Origin: Actinomycetota bacterium
GTDB lineage: Bacteria > Actinomycetota > Thermoleophilia > Solirubrobacterales > Solirubrobacteraceae
Direction of reading: 5' to 3'
NCBI GenBank assembly: GCA_005883215.1
Contig: VAYS01000016.1
Coordinates: forward strand, 88,884 to 152,883
Length of the DNA: 64,000 nt
The position numbers and the translations under genes are program-made. This document shows positions 15,596 through 24,616 of the stretch, piece by piece (positions within the stretch are counted from its first letter, which is position 1; every line of letters begins with the position of its first letter). A model generated the notes under the pieces. The model was given only the letters and a program-made list of their open reading frames with translations. It did not search any database and was not told where the DNA came from.

Positions 15596-15944
15596 GTTGG
15601 CGTACCAGCAGGGCCACGTGGGCCTCGTCGCGCGCGCCGCGCCGAAGATCCTTGCGCGTGACCTCGGAGATCAGCCGGTGGGTGCCGGTGCGCACCGCGC
15701 TCGCCACCCAGGAGCGAGTGTCGGCGTGGGCCGGGCCGCGCTGGATCAGGTCTTGGGCCTGGCGCTCGCGCAGCGCATCGGCGTGGGCCGCGGCCACCTT
15801 GCGCAGCGACCCGTCGGCATCGACCATGTCGATCATGCACAGATCGGCCAGCTCGGGCACCACCGCGTGCACGAGCCGGCGCAGGATCTCCTCGTAGTCC
15901 AGCGAGGCCTCGAGCAGGGCCTCGATCACCACGTCGGTCACCAT
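15396..15944 (-). pseudogene. Truncated GAF sensor domain, out of frame with the PAS-GGDEF-HD gene
   Basis: From ATG 15944 the frame encodes a GAF-like N-terminal part: a helix with LLEASLDYEEILRRLV, then strand LADLCMIDMVDADGSLRKVA and SVxR-like GTHRLISEVT. Coding character stops near 15610, after DEAHVALL, where a GAF domain should continue with LRxLGxRSxxxVPL and its last strands. Instead the downstream PAS helix MRRSEHELRASHDELR starts in another frame at 15595. Read separately, the fragment runs out to a stop at 15396 through non-homologous sequence. The simplest explanation is an internal deletion plus frameshift in one GAF-PAS-GGDEF-HD-GYP gene. A real two-gene overlap or an assembly error cannot be excluded. 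Confidence 0.55.
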
Positions 15945-16162
15945 GCGCTGGGGATCGCGGGCGCCGGCCGGGCGCCTGTCGTGCCCTGGCGCGGAGGCAG
16001 GGCTCTGAGCTGACGGATGGGGTCGTGGCAAGCCGTACATGCCCCCGCTGGGGCATCGGCAGGTCCGAGCGGTGACTTGAGCCCGACAGCCGCCCGGGCG
16101 TCGGGTCGGGCGGGGGGCGGCGGCGGGGGTGCGGATGCGGTCGGCCCGCTCCAGCGCGGCGA

Positions 16163-16879
16163 TCAGCGCCGGCGCACGCGGACCCCGATCGAACGGCTGA
16201 CCGCGCCAACGTGGTCGCCGTCGGCGACCACCGCCAGGGCCCGGAACGAGCCCCCGCGGCGCAGGCGCAGGCGGCGCGTGAACACCGCCGTGGTGGTGCC
16301 CCGCCCGCGCCGGGTCAGCGTCCCGCCCAGCGTCACCCAGCCGGTCCCCTGGCGGCGCTGGATGGCCACGAAGGTTCCGTAGTGGGGCGGGGTCACCGCG
16401 CCGGCGAAGCGCACGGCGCGGCCCCGGCGCACCCGCACCCGGTTGACCGTCAGGTCGACGATCACGCTCGAGCTGAGGACGAGGACCGGGCTGTAGACCT
16501 TGGTCTTGCCGGTGCTGCGCACGCGCACCTGGGTGTTGCGCGGCACGCTGAGCACGGTGAAGGCAAAGCCGCCGCGCGAGTCGGTGACCTGCGGGTTGCC
16601 GTAGGAGTGAAACCCACCCGTGTAGGGGAACGGGTTGCTCTCGAGGACCAGCTCGCGGTGGGCGGCTTTGCTGCCGGTGACCAGACCGCCGACGGTTGTG
16701 GGCGCGCCGTAGCGGACGGGGTTGGGCACCGCCGAGATCGAGATCGCGGTGGGGGGAGTGGTGGCCGCGCGCACCAGCGCGGCCCCCGGGGCCAGGGCCG
16801 CGGCGCACACGGCTACGAGGACGAGCGGACGGCGGTGCAAGGACACGGTCCTTGTCTTCCCCGGCTGGCGGTCCCTCAT
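16163..16879 (-). CDS. Secreted Ig-like beta-sandwich protein
   Basis: A 238-residue protein with an N-terminal signal peptide (LVLVAVCAAALAPGAALVRA, about 19-38). The rest is rich in beta strands, in two repeats that resemble bacterial Ig-like or calcium-free surface domains (ISISAVPNPVRYGAPTTVGG; VDLTVNRVRVRRGRAVRFAG). The PNPVxYGxxxTVxG pattern is often seen in actinobacterial cell-surface proteins. No enzyme motif was found. Adhesion or wall association is plausible but unproven. Confidence 0.7.
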   Translation of the reverse strand: MRDRQPGKTRTVSLHRRPLVLVAVCAAALAPGAALVRAATTPPTAISISAVPNPVRYGAPTTVGGLVTGSKAAHRELVLESNPFPYTGGFHSYGNPQVTDSRGGFAFTVLSVPRNTQVRVRSTGKTKVYSPVLVLSSSVIVDLTVNRVRVRRGRAVRFAGAVTPPHYGTFVAIQRRQGTGWVTLGGTLTRRGRGTTTAVFTRRLRLRRGGSFRALAVVADGDHVGAVSRSIGVRVRRR

Positions 16880-16962
16880 GCGGTCGCTTCTTTAGCGCTC
16901 GGCGTCCGTGGCGTTAACGGTTTGGGTGGGCGTCGACGAGCGGGCGCCGGCGGACCGGCGGA

Positions 16963-18348
16963 TCAGCACACGGGCTGGCGGGCGCCGGCTTGGTCCCGGG
17001 CCGGGGCCGGGCGCAGGCGGGAGATCGCCTCGCCAATGTGCTCGAGCAGCAGGTCGGCGAGGTCGCGGCTGAAGTTCTCCTTGACCACCATGCGCAGCAC
17101 GGAGATGTCCTGGGCGTCGGGGGGCAGGGTGTAGGCGGGAACGATCCAGCCGTGGCGGCGCAGCTCGTCCGAGAGCGCGTAGACGTCGAGCTCGGCGGGG
17201 TCGGTGGCCCGCAGGGCCACGATCGGGAAGGTGTCGCCCGCGCCGATCGCCTGCAGGCCCTCGACGCGCTGCAGCCCGGCGCGCAGGTAGCGGGCGTTTT
17301 CCATCACGCTCTCCATCACCCGCCGGTAGCCATCCCGGCCCAGGCGCAGGAAGTTGTAGTACTGGAGGATCACCGTGTTGGCGGGGCGGGAGAAGTTGAG
17401 GCTGTAGTTGGGCATGTCACCGCCCAGGTAGTTGATGTGGAAGACCAGCTCCTCGGGCAGGTCCGAGCGGTCGCGGAACACGACGCTGCCCATGCCGGGA
17501 TAGACCAGCCCGAACTTGTGATTTGACACGTTGATCGAGCGGACGTGGCTGAGGCGAAAGTCCCAGGCCAGCTTGGGCTGGGTGTAGGGGACGATGAACC
17601 CGCCGCTGGCCGCGTCGATGTGCAGGGGGATGTGCCAGCCGTGCTCCTTCTCCAGGTCGGCCAGCAGATCGTTGATCGCCTCCAGCTCGTCCATCTGCCC
17701 GGTGTAGGTGGTGCCCAGCAGGCCGGCGACGGCGATCGTGTTCTCGTCCACGCGCGCGGCGACGTCGTCGGCGCTGAGCACGAAGTCGCCGTCGCCCATG
17801 GGCGCCACGCGGGCCTCGACCTCGAAGTAGTTGGTGAACTTCTCCCAGCAGGTGTGCACGTCGGCGCCCATGACCAGGTTGGGACGCTCAACCGCCGCGC
17901 CAGCCTGCCGGCGCCGGTTCTGCCACGCCCGCTTGTGTGCGAGCAGCCCCAGCATGATCGCCTCCGAGGACCCCACCGTGGCGGTGCCCACCGCCTCGGA
18001 GCCCGAGGGGGCGTTGAACAGGTCGGCGAGCATGCTCACCACCCGCATGTGGATCTCATGGCTCTGCGGGTACTCGTCCTGGTCGACGAGGTTCTTGTTC
18101 AGGGCCTCCTCGGCCAGGCGGTTGGCCTGGGGCTCCATCCAGGTGGTGACGAAGGTGGCCAGGTTGAGCAGCGGGTTGGCGTCCAGCTCGAGCTCGTCGT
18201 GCACGAGCTGGTAGGCGGCGTCGGCGGGCATGCCGGCCGCGGGCACGCGGTGCTTGGGCACCTCCCGGTCGAAGTAGCGGCCGGCGTAGGTGGGCGTGTG
18301 GCTGTCGTCTTGGGCGGAGAGGTGGTGCACGGGCGCATCATCTCCCAT
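16963..18348 (-). CDS. gadB: Glutamate decarboxylase
   Basis: A 461-residue PLP enzyme of the usual GAD length. PLP-binding features are visible: GTATVGSSEAIMLG (about 121-134), HIDAASGGF (about 243-251, with the Asp that contacts the pyridine nitrogen) and SNHKFGLVYPG with the Schiff-base lysine at about 278. It converts L-glutamate to GABA and CO2, consuming a proton, and serves acid resistance or GABA metabolism. No glutamate/GABA antiporter gene is adjacent. The C terminus has a short Ala/Arg-rich extension. The last residues do not show the E. coli-type autoinhibitory tail. Confidence 0.92.
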   Translation of the reverse strand: MGDDAPVHHLSAQDDSHTPTYAGRYFDREVPKHRVPAAGMPADAAYQLVHDELELDANPLLNLATFVTTWMEPQANRLAEEALNKNLVDQDEYPQSHEIHMRVVSMLADLFNAPSGSEAVGTATVGSSEAIMLGLLAHKRAWQNRRRQAGAAVERPNLVMGADVHTCWEKFTNYFEVEARVAPMGDGDFVLSADDVAARVDENTIAVAGLLGTTYTGQMDELEAINDLLADLEKEHGWHIPLHIDAASGGFIVPYTQPKLAWDFRLSHVRSINVSNHKFGLVYPGMGSVVFRDRSDLPEELVFHINYLGGDMPNYSLNFSRPANTVILQYYNFLRLGRDGYRRVMESVMENARYLRAGLQRVEGLQAIGAGDTFPIVALRATDPAELDVYALSDELRRHGWIVPAYTLPPDAQDISVLRMVVKENFSRDLADLLLEHIGEAISRLRPAPARDQAGARQPVC

Positions 18349-18448
18349 GCCGGGGGCGATCGACAGCCCGGGGCCTCCCGGGCACTGGGTGGCGGGTCGG
18401 GTGGCGCGCGGCGCAGGCTAGGATCGGGGCGTTCGTCTCGGTCCGCAT

Positions 18449-19171
18449 ATGTCCCAGCCCGACCGTCTGACCGCCGCGCCGGAGTCCGTGCCCTCTCGTC
18501 GGGGAGGCGAGACACGCACGCTGGGCGAGTGCTGGGCGGCGTTCTGGAAGCGCCCGTCGCCCCCGATCCTGGCGGGCGGGATCTTGGTGGCGGCCGCCCT
18601 GCGAGTCCTGGCCGGGCCGCTCACCTGGCGCGACGCCGTCGTAGCGGTGGGCATCGCGGCGCTGACCCCATTTGCCGAGTGGGCGATCCACGTCTACCTG
18701 CTGCACGCCAAGCCGCTGCGCGTGGGACACGTGCGCCTGGACCTGCCCACCGCCTACGAGCACCGCGCCCACCACGCGGCGCCGGGCGAGCTGGACGGGG
18801 TGCTGCTGCCCGTCTACGGCGTCCTGATCTTCCTGCCCATGATGGCGGTGACCGTGTGGGTGCTCTCCTTCCCGGTGCACCTGGTCCTGGGGGGCGACCG
18901 GCTGGCGGGGGCGGCCACCGGGCTGCTGGTCAGCTACCTGATCCTGGGGGCCTATGAATGGGCGCACTTCCTGATCCACACCCCCTACCGCGCCCGCGGG
19001 CGCTACTACCGCTCGATCTGGAAGAACCACCGCCTGCACCACTACAAGAACGAGCGCTTCTGGTTCGGGGTGACCTCGACCGTGGGCGACCGGGTGATCG
19101 GCACCAACCCCGATCAGGCCCAGGTGCGCCGCTCGCGCACCGCGCGCTCGCTGCATCCCAACCCCCGCTAG
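18449..19171 (+). CDS. Fatty-acid/sterol hydroxylase-superfamily membrane protein
   Basis: 240 residues with several hydrophobic spans (about 42-58, 65-80, 115-140, 152-172). The histidine clusters typical of di-iron membrane hydroxylases and desaturases are present: HVYLLH (about 85), HRAHH (about 108), HFLIH and HRLHHYKNE (about 195). Family members insert oxygen into lipid, carotenoid or sterol substrates using a di-iron centre. The substrate here is unknown. The stop codon TAG shares a base with the GTG of the next gene (TAGTG), so the two are probably co-translated. Confidence 0.82.
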   Translation: MSQPDRLTAAPESVPSRRGGETRTLGECWAAFWKRPSPPILAGGILVAAALRVLAGPLTWRDAVVAVGIAALTPFAEWAIHVYLLHAKPLRVGHVRLDLPTAYEHRAHHAAPGELDGVLLPVYGVLIFLPMMAVTVWVLSFPVHLVLGGDRLAGAATGLLVSYLILGAYEWAHFLIHTPYRARGRYYRSIWKNHRLHHYKNERFWFGVTSTVGDRVIGTNPDQAQVRRSRTARSLHPNPR

Positions 19172-20199
19172 TGCGGAGCCAGGCCCCACCACGCGCCGGC
19201 CCAGCGGGCCGCCGGGGCCGGCGTCGGGCGCCGGCGGCGGCGCTGGCCTGCGCCGCGGCGGCGCTGGGGGCACCGGCCGGCGCCTCGGGCGACGCGAACT
19301 TCGGCAGCACGCTGTCGGCGCCCGCCACGGTGGCGATCACCCAGGGGGCCGACTCCGCGTTCTGGCCCACCAAGGTGACCGGTGGGGCCAGCCCGGTATC
19401 CCCGGCTGCGGGGCAGATCGTGGCCATCAAGGTCAAGGGGTTTGCCCGGCGCTCGCGCACCGGGGCCACGCCGTTGCGGGAGATCCATTTTCAGGACCTG
19501 CGCCCCCAGGGCGGCGGGAGCGTGCAGGTGGTCTCCTCCAGCCAGCCGTTCAACCTGCCGGTGGGAGGCAGCCCCAATCGGATCAGCACCTATCGCCCCA
19601 CCAACATGTTCATCGCGGCGGGCGACTACATCGACTTCAACGACGAGGGCGGATTCGATCCTCGGCACGGCTTTCCCGCCGGGGTTCCCTTCCAGGTCTT
19701 CGCTGCCGTCGCGGGCTCGGTGACCCAGCGCTACACCAAGGACAACGGAACCAACAACGGCGACCTGCTAGCCGGCACCCCCCACGCCGACACCGAGCTG
19801 CTCATGCAGGTACAGCTGTCGGTGGAGACGCCGGGGCCGGCCGCCGTGGCCCCCACCCAGACCGCGCCGGTCACCCGGGCCATCGCCCATCCGCTGATCG
19901 CCTGCGAGGGCGATAACACCTGCATCGGGCACCTGCTGCTCACCGCCCACGGCGCCGACGCCGCCGCGGTCGGCCCGGGCCATGCGGCGCGCACGGTGAT
20001 CCTGGGGCGGGGGTCGTTCACGGTCGGGCCCCACTCGCACAAGAAGGTGCCCGTCCGGCTAAACCGCTTGGCTCGCGCCCTGCTGCGCAAGCACCACGGG
20101 CGCCTGAGGACGGTGATCACCGTGGCCAGCGGCACGGGTGGGCCGGCGCACAGCGCCAACAGCACGATCCGCCTGGCCCTCAAGCGCAGGCGCCGCTAG
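19171..20199 (+). CDS. Secreted protein of unknown function
   Basis: 342 residues from GTG 19171, which overlaps the previous stop by one base. A signal peptide (APAAALACAAAALGAPAGASG) is followed by beta-rich sequence. GQIVAIKVKGFARR, ISTYRPTNMFIAAGDYIDFND and RYTKDNGTNNGDLL suggest a jelly-roll or carbohydrate-binding-like fold. The last third carries two cysteines (CEGDNTC) and ends in a basic all-beta region of the kind common at the C termini of Thermoleophilia secreted proteins. No family was recognised. Overlaps the convergent PPOX gene by four bases. Confidence 0.7.
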   Translation: MRSQAPPRAGPAGRRGRRRAPAAALACAAAALGAPAGASGDANFGSTLSAPATVAITQGADSAFWPTKVTGGASPVSPAAGQIVAIKVKGFARRSRTGATPLREIHFQDLRPQGGGSVQVVSSSQPFNLPVGGSPNRISTYRPTNMFIAAGDYIDFNDEGGFDPRHGFPAGVPFQVFAAVAGSVTQRYTKDNGTNNGDLLAGTPHADTELLMQVQLSVETPGPAAVAPTQTAPVTRAIAHPLIACEGDNTCIGHLLLTAHGADAAAVGPGHAARTVILGRGSFTVGPHSHKKVPVRLNRLARALLRKHHGRLRTVITVASGTGGPAHSANSTIRLALKRRRR

Positions 20200-20840
20200 G
20201 CCAGCCGCTGCTCCAGGCTCTCGCGCTGGCGGCGCTCGATGTCGGACAGCGTCAGCGCCGGATCGCGCAGGTGGGCCAGCGTGACCTCGGCCGAGGTGGG
20301 CAGCGCGTCGGGGACCGGCCAGCTGTCGGGGTCCCATAGCCTCGAGCGCACGAAGGACTTGGGACAGTGGGCGTATACCTCCTCGGCCTCCACCACCACC
20401 GCCGTGCGCGGCGGCTTGCCCACCGGCTCGAGCGCGGCGAGCAGGTCCGGATCGGCGCTCACGCACGCGCGGCCGTTTACCCGCAGCGTGGTGTCGCGCC
20501 CGGGGATCAAGAACAGCAACCCCGCCCGGCCGGTCTCGACCACGTTGGAGAGCGTGTCCAGACGGCGGTTGCCGGTGGCGTCAGGGATCGCCAGCTGGCG
20601 GTCGTCGAGCACGCCGACGAATCCGGGCTGGCCCCCGCGGGGGGTCACGTCGCAGCGGCCCTGCGCCGAGAACGAGCCGACGAGAACCATCGGTGAAGCG
20701 GCGATCAGCCGCCGGCACACGTCGTCCAGGCGGCCGATGTCCTTGCGCAGAGCCTGCTCCATGGGAGCCTCGTAGAGCTCGCGCAGTTGCTCGTGGGTGC
20801 TCAGGGCACCGGCGAACGGGTCGCTGTCCATCGCCTCCAT
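20196..20840 (-). CDS. PPOX-type FMN flavoprotein (MSMEG_1061-like)
   Basis: About 214 residues from ATG 20840; ATGs at 20861 and 20831 are alternatives and no ribosome site clearly decides. The fold is pyridoxamine-phosphate-oxidase-like split barrel: DDVCRRLIAASPMVLVGSF, CDVTPRGGQPGFVGVLDD, NRRLDTLSNVVETGRAGLLF and LRVNGRACVSAD. The C terminus has CPKSFVRSRLWDP, matching the subfamily that binds FMN or F420-like cofactors. The usual role is a small FMN reductase or oxidase; the substrate is unknown. Confidence 0.8.
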   Translation of the reverse strand: MEAMDSDPFAGALSTHEQLRELYEAPMEQALRKDIGRLDDVCRRLIAASPMVLVGSFSAQGRCDVTPRGGQPGFVGVLDDRQLAIPDATGNRRLDTLSNVVETGRAGLLFLIPGRDTTLRVNGRACVSADPDLLAALEPVGKPPRTAVVVEAEEVYAHCPKSFVRSRLWDPDSWPVPDALPTSAEVTLAHLRDPALTLSDIERRQRESLEQRLA

Positions 20841-20893
20841 GGTGACAGGCCGGCCACGCATCGCGGCGGGGGTGGCGGGGTAGCACGCCGAGG

Positions 20894-21373
20894 ATGCGGC
20901 GAGTAGCCCCGACGATGGTCCTCGCCGGCGCCCTGCTCGCCGGCCTGGCCCAAGCCAAGGTCAGCCACCGGGGCTGGCCCCCGCGGATGCGACTGTGGAT
21001 CGCACCCAACCGTGGCGGACACCGCGACGTGCACCGCTCACGGCGCAACTGGGAGCTGCTGGGCAGCCACGGCGATGACTACATCGTCGGCGGGCGGGGG
21101 CGAAACGTAGTCTGGGGGGATCACATCCCCGGCAACCTCACCCACCAGCGCGACGTGCTGATCGGCGGCCCCGGCAGGGACTTCATCTACACCAGCCACG
21201 GACGCAACACCGTGCTCACCGGTGCCGGCCGCGACGTCGTTCACGCCGAGTACGGACGGGGAAAGCGCCGCGCTCGCCCTGGCGCTGGGGGCGGCGGCGG
21301 CGGCGATCCTGCTCCTGGCCGGCGGCAGCCGCCACCTGGTCCCTGCCGGCGGCAACCACGGCGACGGGTTTGA
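20894..21373 (+). CDS. Short RTX-like (hemolysin-type calcium-binding repeat) secreted protein, end possibly broken
   Basis: A signal-like N terminus (MVLAGALLAGLAQA) is followed by GD-rich nonapeptide-like repeats: GSHGDDYIVGGRGRNVVWGD, DVLIGGPGRDFIYT, HGRNTVLTGAGRDVVHAEYG. These are the calcium-binding beta-roll type seen in many secreted actinobacterial proteins. From about residue 120 the frame turns into Gly/Arg/Pro-rich low-complexity sequence that looks like a shadow of the overlapping transglycosylase gene. In relatives the repeats normally continue with a DCG segment. The true C terminus was therefore probably lost near 21250. Confidence 0.55.
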   Translation: MRRVAPTMVLAGALLAGLAQAKVSHRGWPPRMRLWIAPNRGGHRDVHRSRRNWELLGSHGDDYIVGGRGRNVVWGDHIPGNLTHQRDVLIGGPGRDFIYTSHGRNTVLTGAGRDVVHAEYGRGKRRARPGAGGGGGGDPAPGRRQPPPGPCRRQPRRRV

Positions 21374-22649
21374 CCCGCTCGCCTACCGCACCCAGGACGC
21401 GCCGTCGCTGCAGGCGGGGGCCGCCGCCTCCCTGGCCCACGTCGTATACGTCAAGAGCCCGGGGGGGATCGTGGCCAGCGCCGCGCGCACCGCCGCGCTG
21501 CGCCCCCAGATCGAGGCCGCGGCCCACGACGGACCGATCGATGCCGACACCCTGGAGGCGATCGTCCTGCTCGAGAGCGCGGGGCGCACCGACGTCATCG
21601 GGGGCACCGACCCCCGCGACGCGGTCGGGGTGACCCAGATCGTGGCCGACACCGGCAGCCAGCTGCTCGGTATGCGCGTCGACCTGCCGGCGAGCCGGCG
21701 ACTGGGCCGCCAGATCGCGGCCGCCCATGCCCGCCATGACGCCCGGCGCGAGACGCGGCTGCGCGCCCGCCGGGCGCGCGTCGATCAGCGCTTTGACCCC
21801 GCCGCCTCGCTGGCGGCGACCGAGCGCTACCTGTCCGTCGCCCGGGCCCGCTTCGGGCGCGAGGACCTGGCCGTCGAGTCCTACCACATGGGCATCGGCA
21901 ACCTCGAGCGCGCGGTGCGCCTGTTCGCCGGCTCCCCCGCCACCGGCGCCCCGGTCGCCCGCCTGGTCGCCGACGGGCGCCTGGACTACGCGCGGCTGTA
22001 CTTTGACTCGAGCCCGATCGATCACCCGGCGGCCTACCGCTGGCTCTCGCAGCTGGGCGACGACTCGGCCACCTACCTGTGGCGTCTGCAGGCGGCCAAG
22101 GCGATCATGGCCGCCTACCGCCAGAGCCGCGCCCAGCTGCAGCGGCTGGCCGCGCTGCACGCCGGCGACTTTGCCGAGCACGTCCTGCTCCCGCCCGGAT
22201 CCCCGACCTTCGACAGCCCGCAGGCGATCTCGGCGGCGCGCGCCAGCGGCCGGCTGGTCGCAGTGCCCGGCGCGCCCCAGGCCGCCCGCGGCGGCCTGGC
22301 GGAGGCGGGCGATGCGGCCCTGCGCCCCGAGGCGCTGGCGTTGGCGCTGTACCTGGCCGCCGGGGTGCGCGCGATCGCCCCGGGCGCGACGCCCCTGAAC
22401 CTGACGTTCGGGGCCGTCGATAGCGCCGACGTGGGCTCGGCGGCGCGGTCGGCTCACGGGCTGTTCGACGGCGATCCGATCCACGCCACCGGCGATGCCT
22501 TCGACGTCGAGCGCCGGTACTCGACGCCGGCCGAGGCGCACGCGTTTCAGTTCATGCTCGACCGTCTGGCGGCCCTGGAGCCACGGTGCTGGCGCTGGCG
22601 GCGATGGGCATCGCCGTGGTGGTGGTGGCCAACGACTTCACCGCGCTGA
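21222..22649 (+). CDS. Lytic transglycosylase-like (SLT-fold) protein
   Basis: 475 residues from GTG 21222. A transmembrane or signal segment (ALALALGAAAAAILLLAGG) is at about 16-36. A goose-lysozyme/SLT-type domain lies at about 95-240: DADTLEAIVLLESAGR holds the catalytic glutamate, GGTDPRDAVGVTQIV is the next motif, and SYHMGIGNLERAV the AYNxG-like motif. The rest is helical (YLWRLQAAKAIMAAY...), then a C-terminal domain with FNLTFG-like and FDVERRY segments. It would cleave peptidoglycan glycan strands outside the membrane. Both ends overlap neighbours: the start lies within the RTX-like frame and the last ~20 residues are a Trp/Arg-rich shadow of the MFS gene. Confidence 0.75.
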   Translation: MPAATSFTPSTDGESAALALALGAAAAAILLLAGGSRHLVPAGGNHGDGFDPLAYRTQDAPSLQAGAAASLAHVVYVKSPGGIVASAARTAALRPQIEAAAHDGPIDADTLEAIVLLESAGRTDVIGGTDPRDAVGVTQIVADTGSQLLGMRVDLPASRRLGRQIAAAHARHDARRETRLRARRARVDQRFDPAASLAATERYLSVARARFGREDLAVESYHMGIGNLERAVRLFAGSPATGAPVARLVADGRLDYARLYFDSSPIDHPAAYRWLSQLGDDSATYLWRLQAAKAIMAAYRQSRAQLQRLAALHAGDFAEHVLLPPGSPTFDSPQAISAARASGRLVAVPGAPQAARGGLAEAGDAALRPEALALALYLAAGVRAIAPGATPLNLTFGAVDSADVGSAARSAHGLFDGDPIHATGDAFDVERRYSTPAEAHAFQFMLDRLAALEPRCWRWRRWASPWWWWPTTSPR

Positions 22650-24145
22650 GCGTGGCGCTGCCGGCGATCGAGAAGCAGTTCGACACCGACGTCTCCACCG
22701 TGCAGTGGGTGATCAACGCCTACGCGCTGACGTTTGGCGTGCTGATCGTGGTCGGCGGCCGGCTGGCCGACATCTTCGGCCGCAAGCGGATCTTCATCGT
22801 CGGGGCGATCATCTTCGCCGGCTTCTCGCTCCTGGGCGGCCTGGCCCAGGAGACCTGGTGGCTGATCTCCGCGCGGGCGCTGATGGGCATCGGGGGCGCG
22901 CTCATGTGGCCGGCCATCCTGGGCATGACCTACGCGGTCCTGCCCGACAACAAGGCCGGGCTCGCCGGCGGGATCATCCTCGGCGCTGCCGGGTTCGGCA
23001 ACGCCATGGGGCCGCTGATCGGCGGGGCTCTCACCGACGCGCTCAGCTGGCGCTGGATCTTCTTCCTCAACATCCCGATCGCCGCCATCGGGGTGGCGGC
23101 CACGTGGTACGCCATTCATGTGGCCGAGCCCAAGGTCGCGGATCGCCGGATCGACTACGGGGGGGTGGCCACCCTGTCGATCGGCCTGGTGGCGCTGCTG
23201 GTAGCCCTGGATCAGGTGACCGACTGGGGGTGGGGCGATTCGAGGATCATCGCCCTGCTGGCCATCTGCGTGGTCCTGCTCGCCGCCTTCGCCTTCGTCG
23301 AGCGGCGCATGGGGCTGACCGCGCTGGTCCCCCGCGACATCCTGCGCAGCCGCAACTTCAGCGCCGCCGCGCTGGCGGTCCTGATGATGTCGGCGACGTT
23401 CTTTGCCGCGCTGCTGTTCCTGCCCCAGTTCATGCAGAAGATCCTCGGCTACACGCCGATCAAGGCCGGCGTGGGCCTGCTGCCGATGATGGTGACCTTC
23501 GCGGTGGCGTCGTTCGTGGCCGGGCCGCTGTTCGAGCGCCTGGGCGGCAAGCTGATCGTGTCGCTGGGGGCCGTGGCGATCGCCGTGGGCATGTTCCTGC
23601 TCTCGCGGCTGGGCGAGGACTCGGGCTATTCGGAGCTCGTCCCCGGAATGGTCACCATGGGCCTGGGCATCGGGATCTTCTACTCGTCGGTGACCACCGC
23701 GGCGATCACCGCGCTCGCGCCCGAGCGCTCGGGCCTCGCCGGCGGCATCGTCTACATGTGCCAGATCGCGGGAGGCTCCGTCGGGCTGGCGGTGAACACG
23801 ACGATCTTCTCCAGCCGGGCCGACAGCAACCTCGACGCCCACATCGCCAGGTTGGCCAAACCCCTCACCGACGCCCAGGCCGACCTGGCCCACGGGATCC
23901 TGGTGGGGACGAACTCGGCGAAGGCGGTGCTCGCCCAGGTCGGCCCCTCGGTCGGGCACGAGCTGACCACCCTGGTGCGCCACGCGTTCGTCTCGGGGAT
24001 GAACACGGCGTTCACCCTGGACGCCGCGCTGGCCGCCGCGGCGCTGGTGATCTCGGTGGCGTTCGTCGGCGGGCGCGTGGCCCGGCCGCACCTTCACCGC
24101 CCCGGGCCCCACCACCATCACCTGGTCCACGTGCGCTCGGAGTAG
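22586..24145 (+). CDS. MFS drug exporter, DHA2 (EmrB/QacA, 14-TM) family
   Basis: 519 residues with about 14 hydrophobic spans. TM1 starts almost at the first residue (LALAAMGIAVVVVANDFTAL), followed by SVALPAIEKQF and VQWVINAYALTFGV. GGRLADIFGRKRIF is the MFS motif A loop. Motif C-like sequence is in GAAGFGNAMGPLIGGAL. These proton antiporters export drugs, dyes or lipids. The GTG at 22586 leaves almost no cytoplasmic N-terminal tail, shorter than the family norm, and the start lies 64 bases inside the upstream gene. A lost 5' end is possible. The C-terminal tail is His-rich. Confidence 0.85.
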   Translation: MLALAAMGIAVVVVANDFTALSVALPAIEKQFDTDVSTVQWVINAYALTFGVLIVVGGRLADIFGRKRIFIVGAIIFAGFSLLGGLAQETWWLISARALMGIGGALMWPAILGMTYAVLPDNKAGLAGGIILGAAGFGNAMGPLIGGALTDALSWRWIFFLNIPIAAIGVAATWYAIHVAEPKVADRRIDYGGVATLSIGLVALLVALDQVTDWGWGDSRIIALLAICVVLLAAFAFVERRMGLTALVPRDILRSRNFSAAALAVLMMSATFFAALLFLPQFMQKILGYTPIKAGVGLLPMMVTFAVASFVAGPLFERLGGKLIVSLGAVAIAVGMFLLSRLGEDSGYSELVPGMVTMGLGIGIFYSSVTTAAITALAPERSGLAGGIVYMCQIAGGSVGLAVNTTIFSSRADSNLDAHIARLAKPLTDAQADLAHGILVGTNSAKAVLAQVGPSVGHELTTLVRHAFVSGMNTAFTLDAALAAAALVISVAFVGGRVARPHLHRPGPHHHHLVHVRSE

Positions 24146-24220
24146 CCGCCCGCACCTCACGGCCTCGACTCCGGGGGCGGCAGGCTTCGCCACCCTCCGG
24201 GGCGGGAATATGCCCCGCAG

Positions 24221-24613
24221 ATGCCCTCGCAGCTCGCCTACTCGATCCTGTTCGTCTCCGAGCTCGAGGCCTCGATCGCCTTCTACCGCGACGTAATCGG
24301 GCTGCCGTTCAAGTTCGCCAGCCCCAGCTATGCGGAGTTCGCCACCCAGGGCGCCAAGTTCGGGCTCTACGCCCGCGGGGACCTTCCCCAGCTGATCGGC
24401 CGCGCTGCTCCGGCCGGCGAGGTCCCCTGGCCCCAGGGCGAGGTCGCCTTCTTCGTCGATGATCCCGACGCCGAGCACGACCGCCTGCGCCGGGCCGGCG
24501 CCCACGTCCTGGCCCCGCCCACCGACCGGCCGTGGGGCGAGAGGACGCTCCACGTCGCCGACCCCGACGGCAACGTCGTCGAGCTCACCCGCCCCACGCA
24601 AACCGAGGACTGA
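24221..24613 (+). CDS. VOC (glyoxalase/bleomycin resistance) family protein
   Basis: A 130-residue single VOC module pair: AYSILFVSELEASIAFYRDV forms the first beta-alpha-beta unit and GEVAFFVDDPDAEHDRLRRAG the second. HVADPDGNVVELTRP supplies the last strand with the metal-binding glutamate. The fold binds a divalent metal and isomerises, cleaves or sequesters small molecules. Three bases separate it from the cupin gene, suggesting one operon, perhaps a small resistance or detoxification unit behind the MFS exporter. Confidence 0.85.
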   Translation: MPSQLAYSILFVSELEASIAFYRDVIGLPFKFASPSYAEFATQGAKFGLYARGDLPQLIGRAAPAGEVPWPQGEVAFFVDDPDAEHDRLRRAGAHVLAPPTDRPWGERTLHVADPDGNVVELTRPTQTED

Positions 24614-24616
24614 GCG

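Noticed and set aside
22547..24601. 684-codon minus-strand frame opposite the MFS exporter
   Set aside because: Polar, Gly/Arg/His-rich sequence with no domain; the plus strand carries a complete 14-TM exporter.
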